Both the position numbers and the translations under genes were made by a program. The notes beneath the pieces were generated by a model. That model was not told the DNA's origin. It made no database searches and worked only from the letters and a program-made list of their open reading frames with translations. Positions 43,974 through 51,691 of a stretch of 64,000 nt of DNA are shown here, in pieces; positions within the stretch are counted from its first letter, which is position 1; every line of letters starts with the position of its first letter. The DNA is from Anaerotruncus rubiinfantis (lineage in GTDB: Bacteria > Bacillota > Clostridia > Oscillospirales > Ruminococcaceae). The DNA lies in the NCBI RefSeq assembly GCF_900078395.1, contig NZ_FKLA01000008.1:186001-250000 (forward strand), written 5' to 3'.

Positions 43974-44837
43974 ATGGACAACCTTTCCAATATTGGCGTG
44001 ATACGAGACGTATTGTCGCGCCACGGTTTTACATTCAGTAAAGCGCTCGGGCAGAATTTCCTTGTCAACCCGACCGTCTGCCCGCGCATGGCCGAGCTTG
44101 GCGGCGCGAAAGCAGGCGTCGGAGTTATTGAAATCGGAGCGGGCGTCGGTGTGCTGACCGCCGAGCTTGCCAAACGCGCGGACAAAGTCGTCTGTATCGA
44201 AATTGATGCCCGGCTGCTGCCGGTGCTCGCGGAAACGCTCGCGGGCTACCAAAACGTCGAGATCGTGAATGCGGATGTGATGCGGGTCGACCTGCACGCG
44301 CTCATCGCGGAAAAGTTTTCCGGCATGGAGGTGGTTGTCTGCGCGAATCTGCCGTACTACATCACCTCGCCGATCATTATGAGCCTGCTCGAGCAGCGCC
44401 TGCCGGTCAAATCGATCACCGTGATGGTGCAGAAGGAGGCCGCGCAGCGGCTCTGCGCCGAACCCGCCACCCGCGAGGTTGGCGCGGTCACAATCGCTGT
44501 GCGGTACTACAGCGTCCCGAAGGTGCTCTTTCAGGTGTCACGCGGGTCGTTTATGCCGTCGCCCGACGTGGACAGTACGGTCATCCGGCTGGATATCCGG
44601 GAGCGGCCGCAATACGACGTGGGGGATGAAAAGGCTTTCTTCGCGGTGGTGAAGGCGGCTTTTTCCCAACGCCGTAAAACGATCCTGAACTGTCTGGCAA
44701 GCGGGCTTTCGCTTGCGAAGCCGGACGCCGCCGCGCTGCTCGAAACGGCGGGGGTGCCGGGCACGGCACGCGCCGAGCAGCTCACGATGGAACAGTTCGC
44801 GGCGCTTTCCCGCGCCGCAAAGGAGATGAAACGATGA
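43974..44837 (+). CDS. rsmA: 16S rRNA dimethyladenosine transferase
   Basis: 287 aa. RsmA (KsgA) dimethylates two adjacent adenosines near the 3' end of 16S rRNA. KALGQNFLVNPTV, the SAM motif EIGAGVGVLT, the acidic CIEIDARL and the catalytic NLPYYITSPI are all present. The start at 43974 follows GGAGG by 8 bp; open frame upstream runs through the divergent promoter region. The stop overlaps the next gene (ATGA). Confidence 0.96.
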   Translation: MDNLSNIGVIRDVLSRHGFTFSKALGQNFLVNPTVCPRMAELGGAKAGVGVIEIGAGVGVLTAELAKRADKVVCIEIDARLLPVLAETLAGYQNVEIVNADVMRVDLHALIAEKFSGMEVVVCANLPYYITSPIIMSLLEQRLPVKSITVMVQKEAAQRLCAEPATREVGAVTIAVRYYSVPKVLFQVSRGSFMPSPDVDSTVIRLDIRERPQYDVGDEKAFFAVVKAAFSQRRKTILNCLASGLSLAKPDAAALLETAGVPGTARAEQLTMEQFAALSRAAKEMKR

Positions 44838-45532
44838 AACTGACAAAACGCAGGATCCTGTCCATTGTGATCGCGGCTGTTACCCTCATCGCGACCGGGG
44901 CGTATTACACAATGGTTTACCACTATACGGCGAAACCGGAATCGCTGACCGAGGCGCTCACGGAATATACCGGCATGCCGGTGGAGATAGCCGGGACCGA
45001 GGAGGCTGGCAACCGGCTGTTCGTGCTCTTCAAGGACCCGGGCGGCGGCCCGATGATGGGCTACGCGCTTTTCGACCGGGGGATGAACACCCTTTACCGG
45101 CCGGTCAGCGCCGGCTACGGCAATTCGATCGGCGTGGAGGTCTATCCCTTCACCGCTTCGGGCAAACGGAAGGTCGCGGTCTGCGGCGTGAACGCCGACC
45201 CGCGCGCGGTGGCCTACGAGGTCATTACGGTGGACGAGGAACCGCCGCAGGTGGTGTTTTCCGGAGAGATTGCCGAACGGGATTTCGTCGATATTTATGA
45301 GCACCCGAAAACGGAGGGACTCTGGCGCGGCCTACGGCTTCTTGACGCGGATGGGAACGACCTCGCTCCCGAACTGTACGCGTCAGGGATGGCGGACGGG
45401 CCGGGCACCGGGATTGGGACAGCCGAGCTTTTCATGACAGATATTTTTTGCATCCTCATCCTGTTGGTTGGATTCGTTGTGGCAAAATATTTCTGGGACG
45501 AAAAACAATTGCCGGAGGACAAAAAGGAATAG
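44834..45532 (+). CDS. Membrane-anchored protein of unknown function
   Basis: 232 aa. An N-terminal membrane segment (ILSIVIAAVTLIATGAYYT) and a C-terminal one (IFCILILLVGFVVAKYFW) flank an extracytoplasmic region of about 165 residues with no recognised domain. It overlaps rsmA by 4 bp and is therefore likely co-expressed, but no functional link is evident. Confidence 0.65.
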   Translation: MKLTKRRILSIVIAAVTLIATGAYYTMVYHYTAKPESLTEALTEYTGMPVEIAGTEEAGNRLFVLFKDPGGGPMMGYALFDRGMNTLYRPVSAGYGNSIGVEVYPFTASGKRKVAVCGVNADPRAVAYEVITVDEEPPQVVFSGEIAERDFVDIYEHPKTEGLWRGLRLLDADGNDLAPELYASGMADGPGTGIGTAELFMTDIFCILILLVGFVVAKYFWDEKQLPEDKKE

Positions 45533-45534
45533 AG

Positions 45535-45567
45535 AAACGGCCCCGCTTCTCAGAAGCGGGGCCGTTT
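45535..45567. terminator. Bidirectional terminator between the membrane protein gene and rex
   Basis: Fifteen-bp perfect stem (45535-45549 and 45553-45567), AAACGGCCCCGCTTC arm, TTTT on the plus side and AAA on the left. Confidence 0.9.
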
Positions 45568-45577
45568 TGGTTTGAAA

Positions 45578-46228
45578 TCAGGATTTCTCGTCAGCATAAA
45601 ACTGGTTCATCCGGTAGCAAAGGGTCATAAGGCTGTCCCCAAGATGCACGTTTTCGACCACGACGTTCTCGAAATTAAGCAGCAGATCGTAGTGGGAGAA
45701 GTTCCAGAAGCAGTTGATGCCGAGGTTTTTGAGCCGCTCGGCCGTTTCATAAGCCACCTCGCGCGGGATGCAGAGGATCGCGGCGCGGGGATGATTTTCC
45801 CGGCAGAAGTCTTCGAGTTCGGTGGTGTCCCGCACGGTATGTTCCCGGATCTTCTGCCCGATGACCGTGGGGGAGTTGTCGAAAATCCCCACGAGCTTAA
45901 AACCGCTGGTGTCGAAGTTCATATGCTTTGCAAGCGTGCGGCCGAGATTTCCCGCGCCGATCAGGATGATGTCGGCCTGTTTATTGAGGCCGAGGATGTT
46001 CCCGATTTCCTTATAAAGCGCGGCGACGTTGTAACCGTAACCCTGCTGGCCGAATCCGCCGAAGCAGTTGAGATCCTGTCGGATCTGGGAGGCGGTGAGC
46101 TGCATGAGCTGTGCAAGCTCCCGCGAAGAGATACGGGTGACATCCTTTTTCAGAAGGTCGCCCAAAAAGCGATAGTAGCGCGGCAGACGCCGGATAACCG
46201 ACAGTGAAACGCCCTCATGCTTTGGCAT
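45578..46228 (-). CDS. rex: Redox-sensing transcriptional repressor Rex
   Basis: 216 aa. An N-terminal winged HTH (VIRRLPRYYRFLGDLLKKDV; ISSRELAQLMQLTASQIRQD; CFGGFGQQGYGYNV) and a Rossmann NAD(H) domain (IILIGAGNLGRTLA) are the Rex signature. Rex represses fermentation genes until NADH rises. The ATG at 46228 is used; a GTG at 46234 has better spacing to AGGAAGG and cannot be excluded. Confidence 0.96.
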   Translation of the reverse strand: MPKHEGVSLSVIRRLPRYYRFLGDLLKKDVTRISSRELAQLMQLTASQIRQDLNCFGGFGQQGYGYNVAALYKEIGNILGLNKQADIILIGAGNLGRTLAKHMNFDTSGFKLVGIFDNSPTVIGQKIREHTVRDTTELEDFCRENHPRAAILCIPREVAYETAERLKNLGINCFWNFSHYDLLLNFENVVVENVHLGDSLMTLCYRMNQFYADEKS

Positions 46229-46275
46229 AGACACAAACACCCTTCCTGTGTAGATTTCCTTGTGTGCCGGGCGGA

Positions 46276-47436
46276 TCAGAGGCTCGCTACGGTATCCATG
46301 ACATAATTGCCGAATTCCTCGCAGGTGCAGCCGGTGTCGCGGCCGGTGATGGTGAGCTTTTTCTCCTCGTACATGCAGACGTCCAGCGCACGGTCGAGCT
46401 TATCCGCCTGCGCCTGGAAGCCGATGTGGCTCAGCAGCAGCACCGCTGCGCGCAGCATCGAGCAGGGATCGGCATATTTGCCGCGGCCTTCCTTGATCAT
46501 ACGCGGCGCGGAGCCGTGGATCGCCTCAAACATCGCGTAGCGTTTGCCGATGTTGGCGCTGCCCGCGGTACCGACGCCGCCCTGGAACTCGGCGGCTTCA
46601 TCGGTGATGATGTCGCCGTAGAGGTTCGGAAGTACAAATACCTTGAAATCACGGCGGCGCTTCTGGTCAATCAGTTTTGCGGTCATGATGTCAATATACC
46701 AGTCGTCGGTGGAGATGTCCGGATACTCCTTGGCGATGTTCTGGCAGAGTTTGAGGAACTTGCCGTCGGTCGTCTTGACGATGTTGGCCTTGGTGACGAT
46801 TGAAACGCGGTCTTTGTGGTTTTTCTTGGCATAGTCGAAAGCGAGCCGCGCGATGCGTTCGGTGCCTTCGGTGGTGGTGACGACAAAGTCGAACGCGACC
46901 TCGTCGTCGACATTCACGCCGCAGGAGCCGAGCGTGTATGCGCCTTCGGTATTCTCACGGAAGAAGGTCCAGTCGATGCCTTCGCTCGGGACTTTGACCG
47001 GGCGGACGTTCGCGAACAGGTCAAGCTCCTTGCGCATCGCAACGTTGGCCGATTCGATATTTGGCCAGGGATCGCCCGCTCGCGGGGTGGTGGTGGGGCC
47101 TTTGAGGATGACGTGGCATTTTTTGAGTTCCGCGAGCACGTCGTCCGGGATAGCTTTGCCGACGGCGGCGCGGTTTTCGATGGTGAGGCCGTCGATCTGC
47201 TTAAATTCCACACGGCCGGCGGCCACTTCATCCGCCAGCAGGTGCTTTAATACGCGGGCGGCTTCATTGGTGATAATGGGGCCGATGCCGTCGCCGCCGC
47301 AGACACCGATGACGATCTTATCGAGATGTTCGTAATCCACGAAGTCCTTAGTTGCTTTAATGCGCTCATTGCGCGCAAGCTGGGCCTCTACCAGCGCGGC
47401 AAAATGTTCGACAGCCGCTTGTACTTTCTGATCCAA
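46276..47436 (-). CDS. Isocitrate dehydrogenase, isocitrate/isopropylmalate family
   Basis: 386 aa. The substrate motif NVAMRKELDLFANVRPVK, FFRENTEGAY, the metal-binding LYGDIITDEAAEFQGG and the NAD(P) site FEAIHGSAP are clear. The N-terminus has an unusual extra segment of about 40 residues before the core IVIGVCGGDGIGP. The family oxidatively decarboxylates isocitrate, isopropylmalate or tartrate; the SxxMRK-like loop NVAMRKE favours isocitrate. It lies just upstream of rex on the same strand. Confidence 0.88.
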   Translation of the reverse strand: MDQKVQAAVEHFAALVEAQLARNERIKATKDFVDYEHLDKIVIGVCGGDGIGPIITNEAARVLKHLLADEVAAGRVEFKQIDGLTIENRAAVGKAIPDDVLAELKKCHVILKGPTTTPRAGDPWPNIESANVAMRKELDLFANVRPVKVPSEGIDWTFFRENTEGAYTLGSCGVNVDDEVAFDFVVTTTEGTERIARLAFDYAKKNHKDRVSIVTKANIVKTTDGKFLKLCQNIAKEYPDISTDDWYIDIMTAKLIDQKRRRDFKVFVLPNLYGDIITDEAAEFQGGVGTAGSANIGKRYAMFEAIHGSAPRMIKEGRGKYADPCSMLRAAVLLLSHIGFQAQADKLDRALDVCMYEEKKLTITGRDTGCTCEEFGNYVMDTVASL

Positions 47437-47574
47437 TGCAAGTCCTCCTATGATTCATTTCATGATACAGTTACATCACAGTAATAATTATACATTATTT
47501 TATATCATTGCGCAGGTCTTGTCAATCTGAAAGCCAGCTGCCCAAAGATGCAGTTTGGAGAAAAAACGGAAGGT

Positions 47575-47913
47575 TCAGGGCGGCAGGAAACCAGAGTCGG
47601 TACAAAAACGGGCGAGCTCCCGCAGGGTTTTGCGCGCGGCGGCCAGCCTGCGGCTGACCGTGGAGCGGCTGACGCCGAGAATTTTGGCGGCCTCAGGCAT
47701 CTTGATCCCCTCCAGGTAATAGAGCCGGACGGCTTCCCGCTGGCCTGGCGGCAGAAAGCGGATGGCGTTGGCGGCAAACCGCCGGTAGCGTTCACGCGCG
47801 GGCGTGTTGTCACCGTTGCCGCCGTAGGTTTCGGACGCGACCTTGTCCGGGTCGGACAGGTGCGCGTTCCAGGCCCGCTGGGGGAAAAGCGGTTTATCCT
47901 GCCGGTATTTACT
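47575..47913 (-). CDS. Sigma-70 region 4-like HTH protein, start codon missing
   Basis: The frame encodes about 112 residues: KYRQDKPLFPQRAWNAHLSD, then ETYGGNGDN, RYRRFAANAIRFLPPGQREA, VRLYYLEGIKMPEAAKILGV and SRSTVSRRLAAARKTLRELA. This is a sigma region 4 helix-turn-helix. No ATG, GTG or TTG occurs between the in-frame stop just upstream and the conserved part. The junction reads GCATAGTAAATACC; one extra G (GCATGAGTAAATACC) would restore both an ATG start and an ATGA overlap with the preceding 65-aa gene. It is therefore either a one-base deletion, a sequencing error, or a +1 frameshift/non-standard start. Confidence 0.6.
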   Translation of the reverse strand, partial: SKYRQDKPLFPQRAWNAHLSDPDKVASETYGGNGDNTPARERYRRFAANAIRFLPPGQREAVRLYYLEGIKMPEAAKILGVSRSTVSRRLAAARKTLRELARFCTDSGFLPP

Positions 47914-48109
47914 ATGCGTAGTAGTCCTTGAGATAGGCCGTCACCACCTTTAAATCACTCAATTCGGTATAGAGCGCGTCCATCCGGCGCCGCAGAAGGA
48001 GTGCTTCCTCACCGTCTGCCGTGCGCAGACGCTTGCGCAGCTCGCATAGGCGCTTCTGCAGCGCTTCGGCAGCAGCGCGGTATTCCACTGAAAGTGCGGT
48101 CAGATCCAT
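47912..48109 (-). CDS. 65-aa coiled-coil protein upstream of the sigma-like gene
   Basis: MDLTALSVEYRAAAEALQKR, then LCELRKRLRTADGEEALLLR and ending LKVVTAYLKDYYA. It is almost entirely charged helix. AAAGGGGAATTGC precedes the ATG at 48109; the frame continues upstream only into the dispersed repeat, which is not coding. It directly abuts the sigma-region-4-like gene, so the two probably work together. Confidence 0.6.
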   Translation of the reverse strand: MDLTALSVEYRAAAEALQKRLCELRKRLRTADGEEALLLRRRMDALYTELSDLKVVTAYLKDYYA

Positions 48110-48190
48110 GCAATTCCCCTTTCGATTCGCTTGTTTTTCCCCTCTAACCCCAACGTAGCATGGGAAAAAAACGAAGTCAAACGGGGGAAT

Positions 48191-48435
48191 GGTCCTTTCT
48201 TGCTTGTCCAAGAAAGGACCCAAAGAAGGACACGCGGGGACACCCCGCGGCCCCGTGCGCGCAATTTTGTTGCCGCTTCCCGGCAAAGATTACGCGCAAT
48301 CTGCCACAGGCAAGACGATGTGTGCCGCGTGATAAAAAGCACGCGGGACATATTTTCGCACCCAGTGCGAAAATGCGCTGCGCGCAACAGGGACAAGCCG
48401 ATCAAAAAATCCCGCCGGCATTGCCGGCGGGATTT
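48191..48435 (+). repeat. Structured dispersed repeat, copy B
   Basis: H1 GGTCCTTTCTTG with its perfect partner (48191-48220, loop CTTGTC), linker CAAAGAAGGACA, H2 CGCGGGG/CCCCGCG (48233-48249), H3 TGCGCG/CGCGCA with inner TTGCC/GGCAA (48256-48298), H4 ATTTTCGCAC/GTGCGAAAAT (48352-48374), H5 perfect 13 bp (48407-48435). It aligns with copy A over about 215 bp. H5 doubles as the terminator of the Ig-like protein gene on the minus strand. Apart from the 65-aa gene's ribosome-binding site, 48110-48449 holds only this element. Confidence 0.75.
48404..48435 (-). terminator. Terminator of the Ig-like protein gene
   Basis: AAATCCCGCCGGC/GCCGGCGGGATTT with TTTTTT on the minus strand, 15 bp after the stop codon. 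Confidence 0.85.
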
Positions 48436-48449
48436 GGTTCGTATGGGGG

Positions 48450-48992
48450 TCAGTTTGCTGAAATGGTAAAATCGGCCGTGATTTCGGTGCAGGCGAGCGC
48501 TTCGCCGTGCGGATCGATGAAGCAGGCAAGTTGAGACACGCGGTAGATGCCCGGCGAAAGCGGCTCGTCGAAAATATCGATGGGGATCGGGATGGTTGCC
48601 GTTTCGCCCGGTGCGAGTGGGAAGGAGGCGGAAACGCTGTCCGGGTTTACCATCGCGCCGTCGCGCGGGGTGAGCGGCAAAACTTCGCCGCCGTCCACTT
48701 TGCGGAAATCGAACCATGAGGTGTAGAGCAGCGTGTCGGAAGCGTTATTTAAAACAACGAGGCTGATACTTTCGGTCCCGACGGGGTAGGAATCCTGTTC
48801 AGGACGCGCTGTAACGCTCGTCACAGGGGCTTCGGAGCTGCCGAACCCGATCACCGAAAAGACCTTGTCGTTCTGCGCTTCGGGAAGGAAGAACGCCTTC
48901 TCCCGTGGCACGGGCCGCACCGCGGAGTACAAAAGCCCGATACCGATCCCGGCGGCGAACAGCGCGAGCGGAATGATCCAAAAGCGTTTCAT
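48450..48992 (-). CDS. Exported Ig-like domain protein
   Basis: 180 aa. An N-terminal hydrophobic anchor/signal (FWIIPLALFAAGIGIGLLYS) is followed by one beta-sandwich domain of the bacterial Ig-like type, with SYPVGTESISLVVLNNASDT, LAPGETATIPIPIDIFDEPL and SPGIYRV as typical strands. Role unknown. The ATG overlaps the ychF stop by one base (TGATG), so it is cotranscribed and coupled with ychF. Confidence 0.75.
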   Translation of the reverse strand: MKRFWIIPLALFAAGIGIGLLYSAVRPVPREKAFFLPEAQNDKVFSVIGFGSSEAPVTSVTARPEQDSYPVGTESISLVVLNNASDTLLYTSWFDFRKVDGGEVLPLTPRDGAMVNPDSVSASFPLAPGETATIPIPIDIFDEPLSPGIYRVSQLACFIDPHGEALACTEITADFTISAN

Positions 48993-50089
48993 CAGACGTT
49001 AAACCTAAACAGCACCACATCGCCGTCCTGAAAGACATATTCCTTGCCTTCCGAACGGATGAGCCCCTTCTCCTTGGCGGCTGCCATTGAACCGCAGGCA
49101 ATGAGGTCGTCATAAGCGACAACTTCGGCGCGGATGAACCCTTTCTCAAAGTCGGTGTGAATCTTTCCGGCGGCCTGCGGGGCTTTGGTGCCCTTCTTGA
49201 TCGTCCAGGCGCGAACCTCCTGTTTGCCGGCGGTCAGGAAGGAGATGAGCCCCAGCAGGGAATAGCTTTTTTTGATGAGCCGGTCAAGTCCGGACTCGTG
49301 CAGGCCCATTTCCTCAAGGAACATCAGTTTGTCCTCCGGGGTCATGTCCGCGATTTCCTCCTCAATCCGTGCGCAGATGGGCAGCACTTCGGATTGTTCC
49401 CCGGCGGCGATTTCCTGAACTTCTTTGTAGAAGCGGTTTTCTTCGATACCATTTATAAAGTCATTTTCACTCATGTTTGCGGCGTAGATGACCGGCTTAT
49501 CGGAAAGCAGCGGCATGTCCGCGAGCGCTTCGCGTTCATCCGGGTCGCAGATAAAAGAACGGGCGGATTTGCCCTCTTCCAGATGTTCCTTGAGACGTTT
49601 TAAGATGTCGGCCTGCGCGGCGAGCGTCTTGTCGCCGCCTTTTGCCGCCTTGAGCGAGCGGTCGATCTTGCGCTCGACGATGTCGATGTCTGAAAAGATC
49701 AGTTCGAGGTTGATCGTTTCGATGTCGCGCCTGGGGCCGATTTCGCCGTCGACGTGAACAATTTCCCCATCTTCGAAGCAGCGCACAACATGCACGATCG
49801 CGTCGACCTCCCGGATGTGGGAAAGGAATTTGTTGCCGAGCCCTTCGCCCTTCGACGCGCCGCGCACCAGCCCCGCGATATCGACGAATTCGATGACGGC
49901 AGGGGTGTATTTGTCCGGATCATACATCTTTGCGAGCACGTCGAGCCGCTCGTCCGGCACGGCAACCATGCCGACGTTCGGCTCGATGGTGCAGAACGGG
50001 TAGTTCGCGGACTGCGCGCCCGCGTTGGTGATGGCGTTAAAAAGGGTCGATTTGCCGACGTTCGGCAGCCCGACGATACCTAGCTTCAT
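48992..50089 (-). CDS. ychF: Redox-regulated ATPase YchF (OLA1 family)
   Basis: 365 aa, the normal length. Obg-related NTPase with P-loop GLPNVGKST (7-15), switch [20 protein letters not shown] and a C-terminal TGS domain ([32 protein letters not shown]). The NxxE-type G4 found in this family, which makes it prefer ATP, is seen as ANMSEND. It binds ribosomes and takes part in stress responses. First gene of a two-gene unit with the Ig-like protein. Confidence 0.96.
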   Translation of the reverse strand: MKLGIVGLPNVGKSTLFNAITNAGAQSANYPFCTIEPNVGMVAVPDERLDVLAKMYDPDKYTPAVIEFVDIAGLVRGASKGEGLGNKFLSHIREVDAIVHVVRCFEDGEIVHVDGEIGPRRDIETINLELIFSDIDIVERKIDRSLKAAKGGDKTLAAQADILKRLKEHLEEGKSARSFICDPDEREALADMPLLSDKPVIYAANMSENDFINGIEENRFYKEVQEIAAGEQSEVLPICARIEEEIADMTPEDKLMFLEEMGLHESGLDRLIKKSYSLLGLISFLTAGKQEVRAWTIKKGTKAPQAAGKIHTDFEKGFIRAEVVAYDDLIACGSMAAAKEKGLIRSEGKEYVFQDGDVVLFRFNV

Positions 50090-50178
50090 ATCGATAACTC
50101 CTTCAAGCGTTTTACAAATTACTCCAGTTTTTCATGATACCACAGCGGCCGATATTTGGCAAGCCGGATCGGCAGTCC

Positions 50179-50436
50179 TTACAAAGTATCCGTATTCTCC
50201 AATTCGAGTCCTTCAAAAAACGCATCATAACTACAACCATAGATCATGTGTAAGGCGACGAGGAGACGCACCGGAATATTAAGTTCCCCTGTTTCGTAGC
50301 GGGAATACAAACTGCGCGTAGTGGATACGCCGAAAATACCCAAGCGGGCAACAAGGCGGTCCTGTGTATACTTGTGCTTTTTCCGAAGGAGGCGCAGGTT
50401 ACTTCCCATGTTCATGTCGGCGGTTAGTCTGTCCAT
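50179..50436 (-). CDS. XRE-family HTH regulator
   Basis: 85 aa. Cro/CI HTH: NLRLLRKKHKYTQDRLVARL, then TTRSLYSRYETGELNIPVRL and ALHMIYGCSYDAFFEG. The ATG at 50436 follows AAAAGGAG by 6 bp. It diverges from a 73-aa gene across a 110-bp region rich in symmetric sites, and probably controls one or both. Confidence 0.85.
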   Translation of the reverse strand: MDRLTADMNMGSNLRLLRKKHKYTQDRLVARLGIFGVSTTRSLYSRYETGELNIPVRLLVALHMIYGCSYDAFFEGLELENTDTL

Positions 50437-50450
50437 TAGCAACTCCTTTT

Positions 50451-50520
50451 GCTCAATATAACGTGCATTTTTGCTTTAGTATATGTTATACTGGACACAA
50501 AAAGGCTCAATATACTGAGC
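50451..50520. promoter_or_regulatory. Candidate operator region of the XRE regulator
   Basis: Palindrome AGTATA-TGT-TATACT (50478-50492), flanked by direct repeats GCTCAATATA at 50451-50460 and 50505-50514; the second is part of GCTCA/TGAGC (50505-50520). Confidence 0.5.
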
Positions 50521-50547
50521 AAAATAAGGAGATGTGGAGATATTAAG

Positions 50548-50769
50548 ATGAATCACGAAACAATCGAATGGATCGCCCAAAACAAAGACACCTGGTTTGC
50601 CATCTGCCGGGCGCGCGGGAAGGCCTTCGCAGGCGATGAGGTTATGGAGGCGTTCGAAATGCTGCTCCAAAAGGCCAAACAGAATCCGGACTTCAGCACA
50701 GTCTTTACCGTATTCCTGACAGTATATGAAAATGAACTGCCGTTCTTTGCCCCCGCAAAAAGGCTGTGA
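50548..50769 (+). CDS. 73-aa protein of unknown function
   Basis: MNHETIEWIAQNKDTWFAIC, then a mixed charged helix and ending VYENELPFFAPAKRL. GGAGATATTAAG precedes the ATG; the frame is open upstream but that part lies in the operator region. It diverges from the XRE gene, and its small size and pairing suggest a regulator partner. No family is recognised. Confidence 0.55.
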   Translation: MNHETIEWIAQNKDTWFAICRARGKAFAGDEVMEAFEMLLQKAKQNPDFSTVFTVFLTVYENELPFFAPAKRL

Positions 50770-50908
50770 ACAGGACGCGCGGCATAATTTGGAATTCGGA
50801 CAAGGGATATTCAAAAAATATTCACCATTCCGCATGACTTTATTGTATAATTGTGATACTATATATGATAGAATCTGTCCATATGTATTTGAGAAGATAA
50901 CGGGGGTT

Positions 50909-51610
50909 ATGAATATGTCCATGGGAAAGATCCTGATCTGCGATGACGACCGCAACATCTGTGAGCTGCTGCGTCTGTACCTCGAAAAGGAGGGCTACGC
51001 GCTGGCGATTGCCAATGACGGCGAGGAAGCGCTTGCGAAGTTCTCGTCGGAAGCCCCCGACCTGATTCTGCTCGATATCATGATGCCCAAGCTCGACGGA
51101 TGGCAGGTCTGCCGTGAAATCCGCAAAAAATCAAACGTGCCGATCATCATGATCACCGCAAAGGGCGAAACTTTTGATAAGGTGCTCGGTTTGGAGCTTG
51201 GCTCGGACGATTATGTGGTCAAGCCCTTCGACCCGAAGGAGATCGTCGCGCGCATCAAGGCGATCATGCGGCGCACCGGGAAGTCGGCCTCCGAGGCGGA
51301 CGTCAAGGAAGTCAGCTATGATAAACTGGTGGTCAATATGACCAAGTATGAGCTCAAGGTGGACGGCAAGGTGGTCGATACGCCGCCCAAGGAGCTGGAG
51401 CTCCTTTACCACCTGGCGAGCAACCCGAACCGCGTCTACACCCGCGACCAGCTGCTCGACGAGGTGTGGGGCTTTGAATATTACGGCGACAGCCGCACGG
51501 TTGACGTGCACATCAAGCGCCTGCGCGAAAAGCTGGAGGGCGTGTCCGATCAGTGGACGCTCAAAACCGTCTGGGGCGTGGGCTACAAGTTTGAAGTCAA
51601 GGAATCCTGA
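50909..51610 (+). CDS. OmpR-family response regulator
   Basis: 233 aa. The receiver domain has the acidic pocket CDDD, phospho-acceptor D56 (LLDIMMPKLDG), T in MITAKGE and K in VVKPFD. The C-terminal winged helix (TPPKELELLYHLASNPNRVY; SRTVDVHIKRLREKLE) is the OmpR/PhoB type. The ATG at 50909 follows GGGGG; ATGs at 50915 and 50921 are alternatives. It pairs with the histidine kinase that begins 81 bp downstream. Confidence 0.93.
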   Translation: MNMSMGKILICDDDRNICELLRLYLEKEGYALAIANDGEEALAKFSSEAPDLILLDIMMPKLDGWQVCREIRKKSNVPIIMITAKGETFDKVLGLELGSDDYVVKPFDPKEIVARIKAIMRRTGKSASEADVKEVSYDKLVVNMTKYELKVDGKVVDTPPKELELLYHLASNPNRVYTRDQLLDEVWGFEYYGDSRTVDVHIKRLREKLEGVSDQWTLKTVWGVGYKFEVKES

Positions 51611-51624
51611 GGAAATTTAGGCCG

Positions 51625-51653
51625 CGGGCCGGGTTCTGCCCGGCCCGTTTTTC
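51625..51653 (+). terminator. Terminator-like hairpin between response regulator and kinase genes
   Basis: CGGGCCGGG/CCCGGCCCG with loop TTCTG and TTTTT. Inside the operon it would lower kinase expression relative to the regulator. Confidence 0.7.
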
Positions 51654-51691
51654 CGTGTGGCCGTTATTGATAGGAAAGGGGCCGGTGCGCC

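Noticed and set aside
48100..48717. 205-aa minus-strand ORF over repeat copy B and the Ig-like gene
   Set aside because: Out of frame with the Ig-like gene and reads through the terminator and repeat.
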